From Isosphaeraceae bacterium EP7 (GTDB lineage Bacteria; Planctomycetota; Planctomycetia; Isosphaerales; Isosphaeraceae): a stretch of DNA of 64,000 nucleotides. The stretch is from positions 3,359,174 through 3,423,173 of the forward strand of contig CP151667.1 in assembly GCA_038400315.1 (NCBI GenBank), read 5' to 3'. Made by a program: the position numbers and the translations under genes. Shown here piece after piece: positions 17,087 to 26,223 of this stretch. Every line of letters begins with the position of its first letter. The stretch's first letter is position 1. The notes beneath the pieces are model-generated. The model was given only the letters and a program-made list of their open reading frames with translations. It was not told the origin of the DNA and did no database searches.

Positions 17087-18160
17087 TCAGAATGCGTCGG
17101 AGCTGACGATCTCTCCGCCGTTCCGGCTGCCGATGGCGGCATAGGAGGCGCGATTGATGGAGCTCTTGAGGAAGCGGACGGATCCGTCGGCGAAGGTGAA
17201 GTTGGCCCCGCCCGGGTGGCGGCTCTTGAAGCCTCGCGCGGCGTAGCTGTAGCGACAGGTCCAGTCGACGGAATTCCAGTTGCCCACGCAGGCCTCGTTG
17301 CGGCCGTTCGTCTTCCAGTTGAGCGGGATGGTCACGCCGGCGGAGCCGCCGGTGAAGCCCCACATCTCATTGTTGGCGTCCTCGTCGGGGAGACCCTCGC
17401 CGTAGAGGACGGTGTTGCTCGTGCCGTCGGTGACCGAGGCCATCGTCGCGGTGCCGCCGGTCGTGTAGTCGGAGAAGCCCCGCATGGACCCCGAGTTGCT
17501 GGTCGTGCCCCAATATCCGTTGTAGCCGATGCGCGGGTTGACGCCGGCGCTGCTGGCGTTGGGTGTTTCCCAGGGATTGGTGGTGCCGACGAGGGTCTCG
17601 ACGGCGTAATTGTCGCCGAAACTCATCAGGTAGTTGGAAACCGGCATCAGCTGGACGCCCGTGCTGCCGACCGGAGTGTTGGGGGGGAAGGGGGGCGTGA
17701 TGACGCCCATGGACCCATTAGGACCGCCGTAGGCGGCGAAGCCGACGGGGCTCTGGCCCTGGCCGTCGGAGGGACACAGGAAGGCGGCGATCGAGGTGTA
17801 CCAGACGGTGGCCATGGCCGGAGCGGCCAGGGCGTTGGTGATGCTGAAGTTGATGGCGTTGTACTGGTTATTGGCCTCCATCTGCGGCAGGATCATCGCC
17901 CGCCAGGTCAGGGCATTGCCGGTGTTCCCGAAGCCGTCCTTGATGGCGCCCGGGGGGAACAGGTCGCATTGGCTGATGTAAGTGTGCGTGGCCAGGCCCA
18001 TCTGCTTCATGTTGTTGGTGCACTGGATGCGCCTGGCGGCCTCTCGTGCGCTCTGCACGGCGGGCAGGAGCAGCGCGATGAGCACCGCGATGATCGAGAT
18101 GACCACCAAAAGCTCGATGAGGGTGAAGCCAGGCCTGGACGACGTGCGACGAAGGGGCAT
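17087..18160 (-). CDS. DUF1559 pilin-like protein, copy 2
   Basis: 357 residues from the ATG at 18160, the same length as copy 1. The prepilin leader (SRPGFTLIE), the hydrophobic helix, the AREAARR segment and the C-terminal HPGG...FADGSVRFL block are all present. Long stretches of DNA at both ends are identical to copy 1, so duplication was recent or the copies undergo gene conversion; the differences cluster in the middle of the protein. Unlike copy 1 it has no lipoprotein partner and ends at its own terminator. It has its own copy of the TTGACC/ATAAAT promoter. Confidence 0.9.
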   Translation of the reverse strand: MPLRRTSSRPGFTLIELLVVISIIAVLIALLLPAVQSAREAARRIQCTNNMKQMGLATHTYISQCDLFPPGAIKDGFGNTGNALTWRAMILPQMEANNQYNAINFSITNALAAPAMATVWYTSIAAFLCPSDGQGQSPVGFAAYGGPNGSMGVITPPFPPNTPVGSTGVQLMPVSNYLMSFGDNYAVETLVGTTNPWETPNASSAGVNPRIGYNGYWGTTSNSGSMRGFSDYTTGGTATMASVTDGTSNTVLYGEGLPDEDANNEMWGFTGGSAGVTIPLNWKTNGRNEACVGNWNSVDWTCRYSYAARGFKSRHPGGANFTFADGSVRFLKSSINRASYAAIGSRNGGEIVSSDAF

Positions 18161-18427
18161 GGAAGCGTGACTCCGCGAGGTTCCGATGTGAGGTGTGGGG
18201 CGGAATGAATCGGCACGCCGGGGCATCGCGGACCGCTGTCCCTCAAGGGGATGCGGGCTGCGTGTTTCGGGCGGCCGGGTCATCGCCACAACCCAGGACT
18301 TTCGCCGCGGGGGGAGCCGCGCAGGGTCGGGTCAGGTCGACTTGAATCCGACGGGGAGAGGTCTTCGTCAGCCGGTTGAGGACCCAGATCGAGTGTCCGG
18401 CCCTTTTGTCTCCGAAAGAATTCGTTG
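18161..18427 (-). other. Long 5' untranslated leader of DUF1559 copy 2
   Basis: About 268 bases between the promoter and the start codon, with no supported open frame. It has diverged from the leader of copy 1 except close to the start codon. Confidence 0.4.
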
Positions 18428-18434
18428 ACTCCCC

Positions 18435-18463
18435 ATTTATCCGACATTTCGGGCGAAGGTCAA
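18435..18463 (-). promoter_or_regulatory. Sigma-70-type promoter of DUF1559 copy 2
   Basis: On the minus strand: TTGACC (18458-18463), 17-base spacer, ATAAAT (18435-18440). Box sequences and spacing are the same as in the promoter of copy 1. The conserved block extends upstream of the -35 box as an A/T-rich ATACAAATTT segment, which could be an UP element or operator. Confidence 0.65.
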
Positions 18464-18479
18464 TGGTGGAAATTTGTAT

Positions 18480-18825
18480 CAATTGGGCCCGCATCCCGAG
18501 CCGGAAGTGGTTTTTAGAGTTGGGATTGCGTCAGACGTGAGGTCTCTTTATCGGGGCGAAAGGATTGGGTGTGTTGATTTGATGTGCGTCGGATCAAGAA
18601 ACGGAGAATTGAATAACGCTGGAATCGACTGGCGAAATTTCAAGGGCGTGGAGGGTCGATCCGCCCGCTCGGCGGGGCGGAGACCGGCGAGGGAGACTCG
18701 TCGACGGGCCCCTTGGCGAGCCAGGATCCCGGCCGATCGGGGGTGCCCGGGGGGAATCGGTCGACGGCGACCCGGAGGGCGAAACGCCCCGGATCCTCCC
18801 GGAGGGCTGGAGGGACTCCCTGCGA
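18480..18825. other. Intergenic region, no gene seen
   Basis: About 345 bases. The first half is moderately AT-rich and the second half GC-rich. No supported frame, RNA or repeat. Confidence 0.4.
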
Positions 18826-20265
18826 TCAGAGGAAGATCAGGCGCACCAGCAGGAAGGGGGGCAGCAGCACGACGAGGCTGTAGCCCATGTAGCCGAAGAA
18901 TCCGGGCATGGCGACGCCCTGGCGCTCGGCGATGGCCTTGACCATGAAGTTCGGGCCGTTGCCGATGTAAGTGCAGGCGCCGAAGAAGACGGCACCCAGC
19001 GAGATGGCCGCAAGCAGGCTCTGGGGCACGGATCGGCCGCCCGAGAGGGGGACCATCTGGCCCTCGGCGGGGCCTTGCCGGGCCTGGGCCAGTTGGAGGA
19101 AGACGAGATAGGTGGGGGCGTTGTCCAGGACGCTGGAGAGGGCCCCGGTGGACCAGTAGAACGAGGCGGGCGTCGACAGCGGGAGGTCTCCGCCGCGTGC
19201 CTCGAGGAGTTCCAGCGGCGGCTGCATGGTCACGAAGATGCCGAGGAACAGGCAGGCGACCTCGGCGATGGGCGTGTAGTTGAATTCGAGCTCTCGCCTG
19301 AGCCCGCGCGGGGTGGTCGCCAGCGACAGCCCGGCCAGGATGAGCAGGACGGCCTCGCGGGCGTAATCGGGCACGATGGCGGTAGTGCCCGGCAACGGCC
19401 GGCCCGGGACGATGAGGGCCACCGACAGCACGGCCAACGCCAGCCAGACGACGTTGATCGTCCCGCGAAGGCGCACCGGGACGCGAATCGACTCGTCACG
19501 TGCGAGGTCTCGCGGCGTCTCGCGGCGATAAGCCAGGCGGTCCCAGACGTAGTAGGTGGCCAGAATCGTAGTCACGCAGACGGCCCAGGGGCCGACCAGG
19601 TTCAATGTCCAGAGGAACGGGACACCTTGCAGGTAGCCGAGGAAGAGGGGGGGGTCGCCGATGGGCAGCAGGCAGCCGCCGACGTTGGAGACCAGGAAGA
19701 TGAAGAAGAGGACCGTGTGGCGGACGTGGACCCGCTCTCGGTTGGTCTGAAGCAGCGGCCGGATCAGGACCATCGATGCGCCGGTCGTGCCGATCAGGCT
19801 GGCCAGAAGAGCCCCCAGGCCCAGGATGGCGGAGTTGATCACCGGCCTGGCGGGCAGGTCGCCCGTGAGCCGCAGGCCGCCGGCGATGACGTAGAGGCTG
19901 AAGAGGAGCGTGACGAACGGGACGTAGTCGCCGAGCACCGAGTGATGCAGGACGGCCAGGACCGACGAGGCGCCGGGTTCCGCCCCGTGGTAGCCGTGGC
20001 CGCGGGTCGCGTAGTGCGCCAGGACCAGGCCGCCGAGGACCAGCCCGACGAGCAGCTTCGACCGGTTGCGCTCCCACCAGTGGTGCGTGCGCCCCAGCAG
20101 CGGCAGTACGGCGATGGCGGCCAGCAGCAGCCCGAAGGGGAGGCCCCAGGCGACGTGCGGCACCTCGTGCGATGGCTCCGCCGGATGGGCGCCCAGGGCG
20201 ACTGCGGCCTGGAGCGTGAGCAGGGCGCAGGCCGATGCGGCGACGCGGAGGGGCAATCGGGGCAT
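18826..20265 (-). CDS. NhaD-like sodium:proton antiporter / citrate-transporter family protein
   Basis: 479 residues from the ATG at 20265, which begins a signal-like hydrophobic segment; the longer frame upstream has no membrane character. About 11-12 transmembrane helices are visible. Family signatures include the SNVGGCLLPIGDPP motif (N and D in helical breaks of the ion-transporter fold), SVLDNAPTYLVF in the second half and an IGNGPNFMVKAIAE stretch. These are typical of NhaD and related anion/Na+ transporters of the inner membrane. An exchange of Na+ for H+ is the likely role; the substrate is inferred from the motifs. Confidence 0.85.
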   Translation of the reverse strand: MPRLPLRVAASACALLTLQAAVALGAHPAEPSHEVPHVAWGLPFGLLLAAIAVLPLLGRTHHWWERNRSKLLVGLVLGGLVLAHYATRGHGYHGAEPGASSVLAVLHHSVLGDYVPFVTLLFSLYVIAGGLRLTGDLPARPVINSAILGLGALLASLIGTTGASMVLIRPLLQTNRERVHVRHTVLFFIFLVSNVGGCLLPIGDPPLFLGYLQGVPFLWTLNLVGPWAVCVTTILATYYVWDRLAYRRETPRDLARDESIRVPVRLRGTINVVWLALAVLSVALIVPGRPLPGTTAIVPDYAREAVLLILAGLSLATTPRGLRRELEFNYTPIAEVACLFLGIFVTMQPPLELLEARGGDLPLSTPASFYWSTGALSSVLDNAPTYLVFLQLAQARQGPAEGQMVPLSGGRSVPQSLLAAISLGAVFFGACTYIGNGPNFMVKAIAERQGVAMPGFFGYMGYSLVVLLPPFLLVRLIFL

Positions 20266-20321
20266 GGTGGCTCGCTTCGTCGCTGGCGAACTGGTGTGGG
20301 GCTGGAGGATGCGTGCGTGCG

Positions 20322-20537
20322 TCAGCCGGTGGCGGCCTCGGCGGCGGGGATGTCCTCCAGGCTTTCTCGCCACTCGACGGAGTAGCCGTTCTCGCGGGCG
20401 AATTTCTCGATCTCGTCCCGGGTCTGGGGGATGCCCATGCCGCTGATCTCTCGGTAATACCCGCTGCCCGACCGCTTCCAGGAGACTTCCTGGCCGAACC
20501 AGTCGTTGCCCGCCTTGTACACGATGAGGCTCTTCAT
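20322..20537 (-). CDS. Small conserved-looking protein of unknown function
   Basis: 71 residues from the ATG at 20537. The sequence is well mixed, with aromatic pairs (NDWFGQEVSWKR, SGYYREISG) and a charged helix (RDEIEKFARENG), as expected for a small folded cytoplasmic domain. It lies 56 bases upstream of the antiporter gene on the same strand and may be co-transcribed. I do not recognise the family. Confidence 0.6.
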   Translation of the reverse strand: MKSLIVYKAGNDWFGQEVSWKRSGSGYYREISGMGIPQTRDEIEKFARENGYSVEWRESLEDIPAAEAATG

Positions 20538-20714
20538 GGACCGGGAGCTCCGCGTTGCCGCAACGTGCGTCGAGGAGGAAATAACGGGCCCCACGCGCGA
20601 GGCCCCGGGGCGGAGCATTCTAACCTGCCGGGGGCCGGTTTGAGAATCCAGGAGGCCATCCGCGAGGTCCGCCGCGGTGAAGGGGCGGTCGTCAACCCCG
20701 CGCGGCGGCCTCGC

Positions 20715-20924
20715 TCAGATCACCCTGTCGCGGGCGAACCCGAACGCTCCGACGCCGCCGTTGAAGGCGAGCTCATCGAGGCGGAGACGCCCGGGGAATC
20801 GAGCCGAACACATGAAAGAAGGATGACGGGCGACCTCGACAAATTCGCCGATCAGCGGGCGGCGACCTGATGGAAACGCTGGGCCCGGGATCTCGATGGG
20901 CGGTGCGGCGGCGGGCGATCTCAC
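20715..20924 (-). CDS. Possible short gene, weak support
   Basis: 69 codons, or 32 from an inner ATG, with GC-rich third positions. There is no clear ribosome binding site and no recognisable motif. The rest of the interval 20641-20920 shows nothing else. It could equally be non-coding. Confidence 0.2.
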   Translation of the reverse strand: MRSPAAAPPIEIPGPAFPSGRRPLIGEFVEVARHPSFMCSARFPGRLRLDELAFNGGVGAFGFARDRVI

Positions 20925-21940
20925 TTGTCGATCACGCCGTCCTTCAGGGATTCGGCGAGGGCGCGGATCCGGTCGGCGTCCTCCTCGGTGTCGCCGATCA
21001 CGTTGAGCGTGTAGAACTCCTTGCCGAAGACCAAGGCGTTGCCGATGTGAACTCTCCGGCCGTCCGGGGTTGTCGCGGAGATCTTGGAGAAGACACGATC
21101 GGGGATAGGCGGGGTGTCGGGGTGCTGCGTGACCTTCACGTTGGTGAAGCCGCTCTCCTTGATGCCTTCGTGCAACTTGACGAAGTAGCCCCTCAGGGCG
21201 TCCGCTCTCCTGGCCTCCACGGCAGGAATACCGGCGGCCGTGGTCAGCGATGCGTAGAGCGACGAATCATCACTCGTGCAGAAGTAAACCTTCGATTTGC
21301 GGCCTTTGCTCTCGAGGGGTTGGTCGTGCCAGGCGTAGCCCTTGCCGATCGAGTCGATCCGGAAGGAACCGGGGACGACCAGGGGTTCGCCCTCGGCGGC
21401 CTTGGCCCCGGCTTCGGGGGCAGCTTCGCCGGGCCCTTCATCCTTTTCCTTCGCCTCGACCGCCTTGCGGGCGGCCTTGCGGCCGGCGATGACGGAGGAG
21501 GCGTCCACGCGCCAGTGGCCGTCGACTTTGGTGCAACGGAACGGGATCGGCTGGCCCTGGGGCAGTAGCAGGGCGTGGTCGTCGTTCACATCCTCGTCGG
21601 TGACCTTGACCACCCTGCCGCGGGGGAGCGTCCACTCTTCGCCAGGCTTGAGTGCCTTGATGGGTTGGCGAGCGATCAGGCCCTTGGCGATCGCCGCCCT
21701 GAGCTTGGGGATCGGCTGGCCCCCCAGCAGGACGTCGAAGTCCTCGTGGGGCAACGCCACGGCACGAAGCTTTGTCTCATCTCCGTCGAGCATCGCGCCC
21801 AAAAACCCCCGCAGTGCTCCCTCGGGGGACGCATTCGCGTCCGCCTTGGGCTTGTCGGAGGCTTTGGTCGCCTCGGCCTTGGGCTGAATCGCATCGGGAG
21901 CTTGCAGGATGAGCGAGGCGGCGAGGAGAAGCGTGAGCAT
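20921..21940 (-). CDS. Secreted protein of unknown function
   Basis: 339 residues from the ATG at 21940, which has AGGA before a C-rich spacer. A signal peptide (MLTLLLAASLILQAPDA) is followed by a charged linker, then a domain resembling stress- or nutrient-exposed planctomycete proteins ('LRGFL.AMLDGDE..LR'). The C-terminal part contains 'YFVKLHEGIKESGFTNVKVT' and 'GKEFYTLNVIGDTEEDADRI', alpha/beta in character. It lies 64 bases downstream of the dihydroxyacetone kinase gene and is probably co-transcribed with it, but no metabolic link can be read from the sequence. Confidence 0.7.
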   Translation of the reverse strand: MLTLLLAASLILQAPDAIQPKAEATKASDKPKADANASPEGALRGFLGAMLDGDETKLRAVALPHEDFDVLLGGQPIPKLRAAIAKGLIARQPIKALKPGEEWTLPRGRVVKVTDEDVNDDHALLLPQGQPIPFRCTKVDGHWRVDASSVIAGRKAARKAVEAKEKDEGPGEAAPEAGAKAAEGEPLVVPGSFRIDSIGKGYAWHDQPLESKGRKSKVYFCTSDDSSLYASLTTAAGIPAVEARRADALRGYFVKLHEGIKESGFTNVKVTQHPDTPPIPDRVFSKISATTPDGRRVHIGNALVFGKEFYTLNVIGDTEEDADRIRALAESLKDGVIDK

Positions 21941-22004
21941 GGGGGGAATTCCTGAAGGGTCCGCGTTGGCTTCGGTGGAAGGGCCAGGCGTGAACTCTGA
22001 TCGA

Positions 22005-23735
22005 TCAGGAGATGCCGGCGATGGCGCGCATCCAGGTGGCGACGGCGATGGCTCCGGGGTCTGGATGGCCCAGGGCTCGGTCTCCCAGGTAGCTGGAGCG
22101 GCCCTTGCGGGGGGGCATGGTCGCGGTGGAGTTGGCCCCGGATTGGGCTGCGTCGGCGGCGGCTTTTTGGGCCGTCTGAGCGGAGTTTCCGGCGGCGATG
22201 GCATCGGAGAAGGCTTGCGAGGCGGGGTGGAGGGCGTCGAGCATGGTGCGGTCGCCGGGGGCGGCTCCTCCCAGGTCGGCGATGGCCTCGACCCCGGCTT
22301 CGAAGGCTTCGGACCAGGTACGGAGTGGGATGTTTTTCGGATCCTGAGTCGCGGATTTCAAGCGGGCGGCGGCCCGCAGGGCGAGGACGGCGTAGAGCGG
22401 GCCGGAGGTTCCGCCGAGGGACCGTTGCAGGGTGACGCTTAGGGCGTGAAGGGTCGCGGCGGGGTCGTCCAGGGGATAGGTTGGCATGGCTTCGAGCACG
22501 GCGTTGGCGCCTCGGGCCAGGCTGATGCCGAGGTCTCCGTCGCCCACGGCCCGGTCGAGTTCGGTGAGGCGCGGGGCGTCCTTGATGAGCGAATTCGCCG
22601 CGGCGCGGATGGCACGTTCGAGGGCGAGGCCAACGGGAGTCGTTGGGGGATTGGCCTTCGCGGGGGCGGTTTCGGGGGTGGGATCGGGGGTTGCGTCGCG
22701 GTGGCCTCGGGGACGATTCAAGGCGGCCTGATTGGGCCAGGCGGGGGCGTCGGTCGTGGCGTCGAGGCGGGCCAGGCGGGCGTCGTCGAGCTTCAGGACC
22801 GTCAGGGAGACGCCGGCCATTTCCAGGGCGGTGAGGAATGTTCCCGCGTAAACACGCTCGATCGTCAGGCCGGTTGCTTCCAGGGATGAGATGGCGTGCC
22901 GCGCCACGATGGCCAGCTCCATCGTGGGCGTGGCGCCCAGGTTGTTGACGAGCAGCGCGATCCGATCGCCGGGCTTTAACGCCAGCTCGGCGACGATGGG
23001 CGCGAGCAGGAGGTCGACGATGTCGTCGGCCGGGCCGATGCACCGGCGCTCGACGCCGGGCTCGCCGTGGATCCCCAGGCCAAGCTCGACCTCGTCGGGC
23101 CCCAGGTCGAAGCCGGGGGCGCCGGCGGCCGGGACTGTGCAGGGGGAGAGCGCCACGCCCATCGTGGCCAGGTTGGAAGCAGCATCGCGTGCCTCGGCGG
23201 CGACCTCGAGGAGACTGAGGCCGGCCGCCGAGGCCGCGCCGGCGACCTTGTGCACGAGCACCGCGCCGGCCAATCCGCGAGGGCCTGCCGTCTGGCCCGT
23301 CGAGCCGCGCAGGGCGACGTCGTCGGCCACGAGGACGACCTCGACGGGAATTCCACCGGCACGCGCCATCTCGGCGGCCAGGCCGAAGTTCAGGCGGTCG
23401 CCGGTGTAATTCTTCACCACGAGCACCGCCCCGGCGGGCCCCGCTACGGCCTGGATGGCGGCGAGCACGGAGTCTGGGTCGGGCGACGTGAAGACGTCGC
23501 CGGCCACCGCCGCGGAGAGCATTCCTTCGCCGACATATCCCGCATGAGCCGGCTCGTGCCCGCTGCCGCCCCCCGAGATGACCGCCACCTCGCGCGGCCT
23601 CGCGGCCCCCGCGTCAAGGCCGGCCCGGACGACGACCTCGTGCCCGGGCAGCTTCCGCAACCCCGGCCAGATGGCGACCAGGCCTTCAATCATCTCCGGG
23701 ACGACCGAGCCCGGACGATTGATGAGCTTCTTCAA
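22005..23735 (-). CDS. dhaK: ATP-dependent dihydroxyacetone kinase (DhaK-DhaL fusion)
   Basis: About 576 residues. I place the start at a TTG (23735), because the product then begins MKKLIN, as DhaK proteins do; in-frame GTGs at 23750 and 23762 are alternatives. The DhaK half (1 to about 330) has SGGGSGHEPAHAGYVG, whose His forms the hemiaminal with dihydroxyacetone. The DhaL half (about 370-576) has the Mg-ADP site GDGDLG and SLGGTSGPLYA. The fused, single-chain form uses ATP rather than the phosphotransferase system. Product: dihydroxyacetone phosphate for glycolysis. The gene just downstream is a secreted protein. Confidence 0.9.
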   Translation of the reverse strand: MKKLINRPGSVVPEMIEGLVAIWPGLRKLPGHEVVVRAGLDAGAARPREVAVISGGGSGHEPAHAGYVGEGMLSAAVAGDVFTSPDPDSVLAAIQAVAGPAGAVLVVKNYTGDRLNFGLAAEMARAGGIPVEVVLVADDVALRGSTGQTAGPRGLAGAVLVHKVAGAASAAGLSLLEVAAEARDAASNLATMGVALSPCTVPAAGAPGFDLGPDEVELGLGIHGEPGVERRCIGPADDIVDLLLAPIVAELALKPGDRIALLVNNLGATPTMELAIVARHAISSLEATGLTIERVYAGTFLTALEMAGVSLTVLKLDDARLARLDATTDAPAWPNQAALNRPRGHRDATPDPTPETAPAKANPPTTPVGLALERAIRAAANSLIKDAPRLTELDRAVGDGDLGISLARGANAVLEAMPTYPLDDPAATLHALSVTLQRSLGGTSGPLYAVLALRAAARLKSATQDPKNIPLRTWSEAFEAGVEAIADLGGAAPGDRTMLDALHPASQAFSDAIAAGNSAQTAQKAAADAAQSGANSTATMPPRKGRSSYLGDRALGHPDPGAIAVATWMRAIAGIS

Positions 23736-23933
23736 GGCACCCGCCCCCACGTCCAAAGACACGTCGCCCCAGCCCGCGATGATGCACTCGCGGTGGGCGC
23801 ACCGCCAGGGGGTCGGGCGGCGAGGGAGGGGGCCTCGGAGTCGACCGTGGCGCGGTCGTTGGCGGCGCATGTCCGGGCCGGATACGATCCCCCTCGTGGG
23901 ATCGGGGCGGATCGGGGCATGGGAGATCCAGCG

Positions 23934-24395
23934 ATGGCGTTCAGGGCGAAGGCGGCAGGGCGGGGCGGACTGGTGCTGGGGGCGCTCGCCCTGGCGGCGG
24001 CGATGGGGCCGGGGCAGGAGCAAGGCCAGCCGCCGGCGAAGGCGGCCAGGGCCGAGGTGGCGTCGAGGTCGCAGGCCGCCGGGAAGGCGAAGGCGGCGGC
24101 GGCACGCAGGGCGTATGAGCAGGCGCGGGCGTTCTATGTCGAGCGGCAGCCGGGGGCGTGGCTCGACGGCACCTACCTCTGGTCGGTCAGGATGCTCCAC
24201 GCCGCTCTCGAGATGGCCGAGAGAGCCGAGTCCCGCGAGGCGGCGTACAAGGTTCATCTGGAGGGCATGGCGTCACTCGAACGGTTGCTACGGCGGACGG
24301 CGCGGATTGGCATGACCAACCAGTTCGATTTATCGGCCGTCGAGTTCTACAGGATCGAGGCCGAGCAGTGGCTGGAGCGCGAGCAGGCGAAGTGA
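23934..24395 (+). CDS. Small exported helical protein
   Basis: 153 residues. The ATG at 23934 has GGAG eight bases upstream; an ATG at 23919 is the alternative. The N-terminus is a signal peptide (GGLVLGALALAAAMG), then an Ala/Lys-rich region and an amphipathic helical domain with conserved-looking aromatic positions (YEQARAFY, YLWSVRMLHAALEMA). Its order of helices recalls short planctomycete TPR-less helical proteins. No function can be assigned. It faces the polyferredoxin gene across a shared terminator. Confidence 0.6.
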   Translation: MAFRAKAAGRGGLVLGALALAAAMGPGQEQGQPPAKAARAEVASRSQAAGKAKAAAARRAYEQARAFYVERQPGAWLDGTYLWSVRMLHAALEMAERAESREAAYKVHLEGMASLERLLRRTARIGMTNQFDLSAVEFYRIEAEQWLEREQAK

Positions 24396-24410
24396 GGGCG
24401 GTGCGAATGC

Positions 24411-24442
24411 GAACGGCCCCCCGCGGGTGCGAGGGGCCGTTC
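24411..24442. terminator. Bidirectional terminator between convergent genes
   Basis: GAACGGCCCC and GGGGCCGTTC pair perfectly (10 bp) between the stops at 24395 (+) and 24469 (-). Confidence 0.65.
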
Positions 24443-24468
24443 GGGGTGACGCGGCGATCGAGCCTGGC

Positions 24469-26163
24469 TCAGACGGTGATCCAGTCGGCGGCGGAGGGCT
24501 CGTCGACGAGGCTGAGCAGGAGCGAACGGGTCTTGTCGCGGGTCTCGCCGATGGCGGTGACGTAGACGGCCGGGTCGTCCTTCACCGGGCACTCATGCTC
24601 GCAGATGCCGCAGCCGATGCACTTGACCGGGTCGATGAAGGGACGCTTCAGCTCCAGGGTGGCGCCCCAGCGGTCGGTGACGGTGACGTTCCTGGTGAAG
24701 ATCGCCTTGGGGCTGACCGGGCAGACCTCCTCGCAGACGACGCAGCTGGTGTCCATCGCCCAGGGGAGGCAGCGCCCCTGGTTGTAGAAGGCGGTGCCGG
24801 TCTTGACGGGGCCCTTGCTCTCGAAGGGGCCGACGCCGAGCTTCTCGGCGATGGAGATCTCGCGGATGGCGCCCGTGGGGCAGACCTGGCTGCACAGCGT
24901 GCAGTTCAGCTCGCACCAGCCCATCTTGGAGATCATGATCGGGGTCCAGAGCCCCTCGACGCCCGCTTCGAACAGGGCCGGCTGGAGGACGTTGGTGGGG
25001 CAGACCCGGATGCACTGGTCGCACTTGATGCAGCGGCGGAGGAACTCATCCTCGGCCACGCTGCCGGGGGGGCGGATGACGGCCTTGTTGAAGTTCTTGC
25101 GGACGCCGCCGGAGAGCCGCGCCATGGGGAAGAAGAGGACGCCGAAGACGCCGGCCAGCATCAGCTCGCGGCGGCCGACGGCCGGGTAGGTGATCTCGCT
25201 GGCCTTGCGCGGCAGGAACCGGTAGGAGAGGGCGTCGTGCGGGCAGTCCTCGATGCAGTTGAGGCAGACGAAGCATTCGCTCTTGCGCAGGTCTTTATGC
25301 GGGTCGGAGGCGCCTTCGCAGTTCTTCAGGCAGAGGTCGCAGTCGGTGCAGCGAACCGGGTCGCGGTCGATGCGCCAGAGCGAGAACCGGCTGAAGACGC
25401 CGAGCAGGGCGCCCAGCGGGCAGATGGCCCGGCAGAAGAACCGCGGGATCCACCAGTTGGCCACCAGGAATCCGATGAAGATGAGGCCGACGAGCCAGGC
25501 CTGCCAGTACTCGCGGGGCTCGGAATAGACCGACTCCGACGCCTTGTGCACGGTGGGCAGGACGCTGGTGGTCATCGACCGGACGGTCAGCGCGATGGGG
25601 TCGAGCAGGCCAATTTGCAGCGTGCTGTTGCCCACCTTGTGCTGCTCGGCCGAGCTGGCCAGGCCGGTGCCGACTGCGCCGAAGGCCCGCGCGAAGACGT
25701 TGCGCTCGGGCGTGTCGACCTGCGCCTCGCGGAAGGCCCGGCCCACGTGGTTGGGGGCATCGAGCACCGTGGGCACGATCCAGAGGCTGGCCATGGCGAG
25801 CATGGCGGCAAGGATGTAGTACTTGATCGCGTAGATCGGCTTGTATCTGTTGACCTCGATGAGCGCCTTCGTGTTCCGGCGATTGCCGATGAACCCGAAG
25901 ATGTGGTGGAGGATGCCGAAGGGGCACATCCAGTTGCACCAGACGCGGCCGAGCATCATCGTGATGGCGATGACGACCAGGCCCCAGACGAGGTTGCGGT
26001 AGATCGTGTGCGTCGTCAGCGCGGTGGCCAGCGCCACCAGGGGCGTGGCCTCCAGGAAGATCGAGACCGGCCAGCCCTTCAAGTAGCGCAGGTCGGTGAT
26101 CAGCAGGAAGAACAGAAAGAGGCCGAGGAACAGGGCCTCGTAAGCTCGTCGGATCTTAACCAC
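24469..26163 (-). CDS. NosR/NapH-like polyferredoxin membrane protein
   Basis: 564 residues. About five transmembrane helices in the first 250 residues carry the paired CNWMCPFG and CRAICPLG motifs typical of NapH/NosR/CcoG-type proteins. The rest is soluble and holds repeated 4Fe-4S motifs: CTDCDLC, CFVCLNCIEDCP, CIKCDQCIRVCP, CELNCTLCSQVCP, CVVCEEVCP and CIGCGICEHECP. The protein should move electrons from the quinone pool or cytoplasm across the membrane. It is the last gene of a five-gene same-strand run with the DUF362 and DUF6599-like genes, and it probably works with them in one redox complex. Confidence 0.85.
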   Translation of the reverse strand: MVKIRRAYEALFLGLFLFFLLITDLRYLKGWPVSIFLEATPLVALATALTTHTIYRNLVWGLVVIAITMMLGRVWCNWMCPFGILHHIFGFIGNRRNTKALIEVNRYKPIYAIKYYILAAMLAMASLWIVPTVLDAPNHVGRAFREAQVDTPERNVFARAFGAVGTGLASSAEQHKVGNSTLQIGLLDPIALTVRSMTTSVLPTVHKASESVYSEPREYWQAWLVGLIFIGFLVANWWIPRFFCRAICPLGALLGVFSRFSLWRIDRDPVRCTDCDLCLKNCEGASDPHKDLRKSECFVCLNCIEDCPHDALSYRFLPRKASEITYPAVGRRELMLAGVFGVLFFPMARLSGGVRKNFNKAVIRPPGSVAEDEFLRRCIKCDQCIRVCPTNVLQPALFEAGVEGLWTPIMISKMGWCELNCTLCSQVCPTGAIREISIAEKLGVGPFESKGPVKTGTAFYNQGRCLPWAMDTSCVVCEEVCPVSPKAIFTRNVTVTDRWGATLELKRPFIDPVKCIGCGICEHECPVKDDPAVYVTAIGETRDKTRSLLLSLVDEPSAADWITV

Positions 26164-26223
26164 GGATTCCTCCGGCGGGCTCGTTGAGGCATGCGGGCGA
26201 AGGTGCCAGTCGGGATGAAATTC

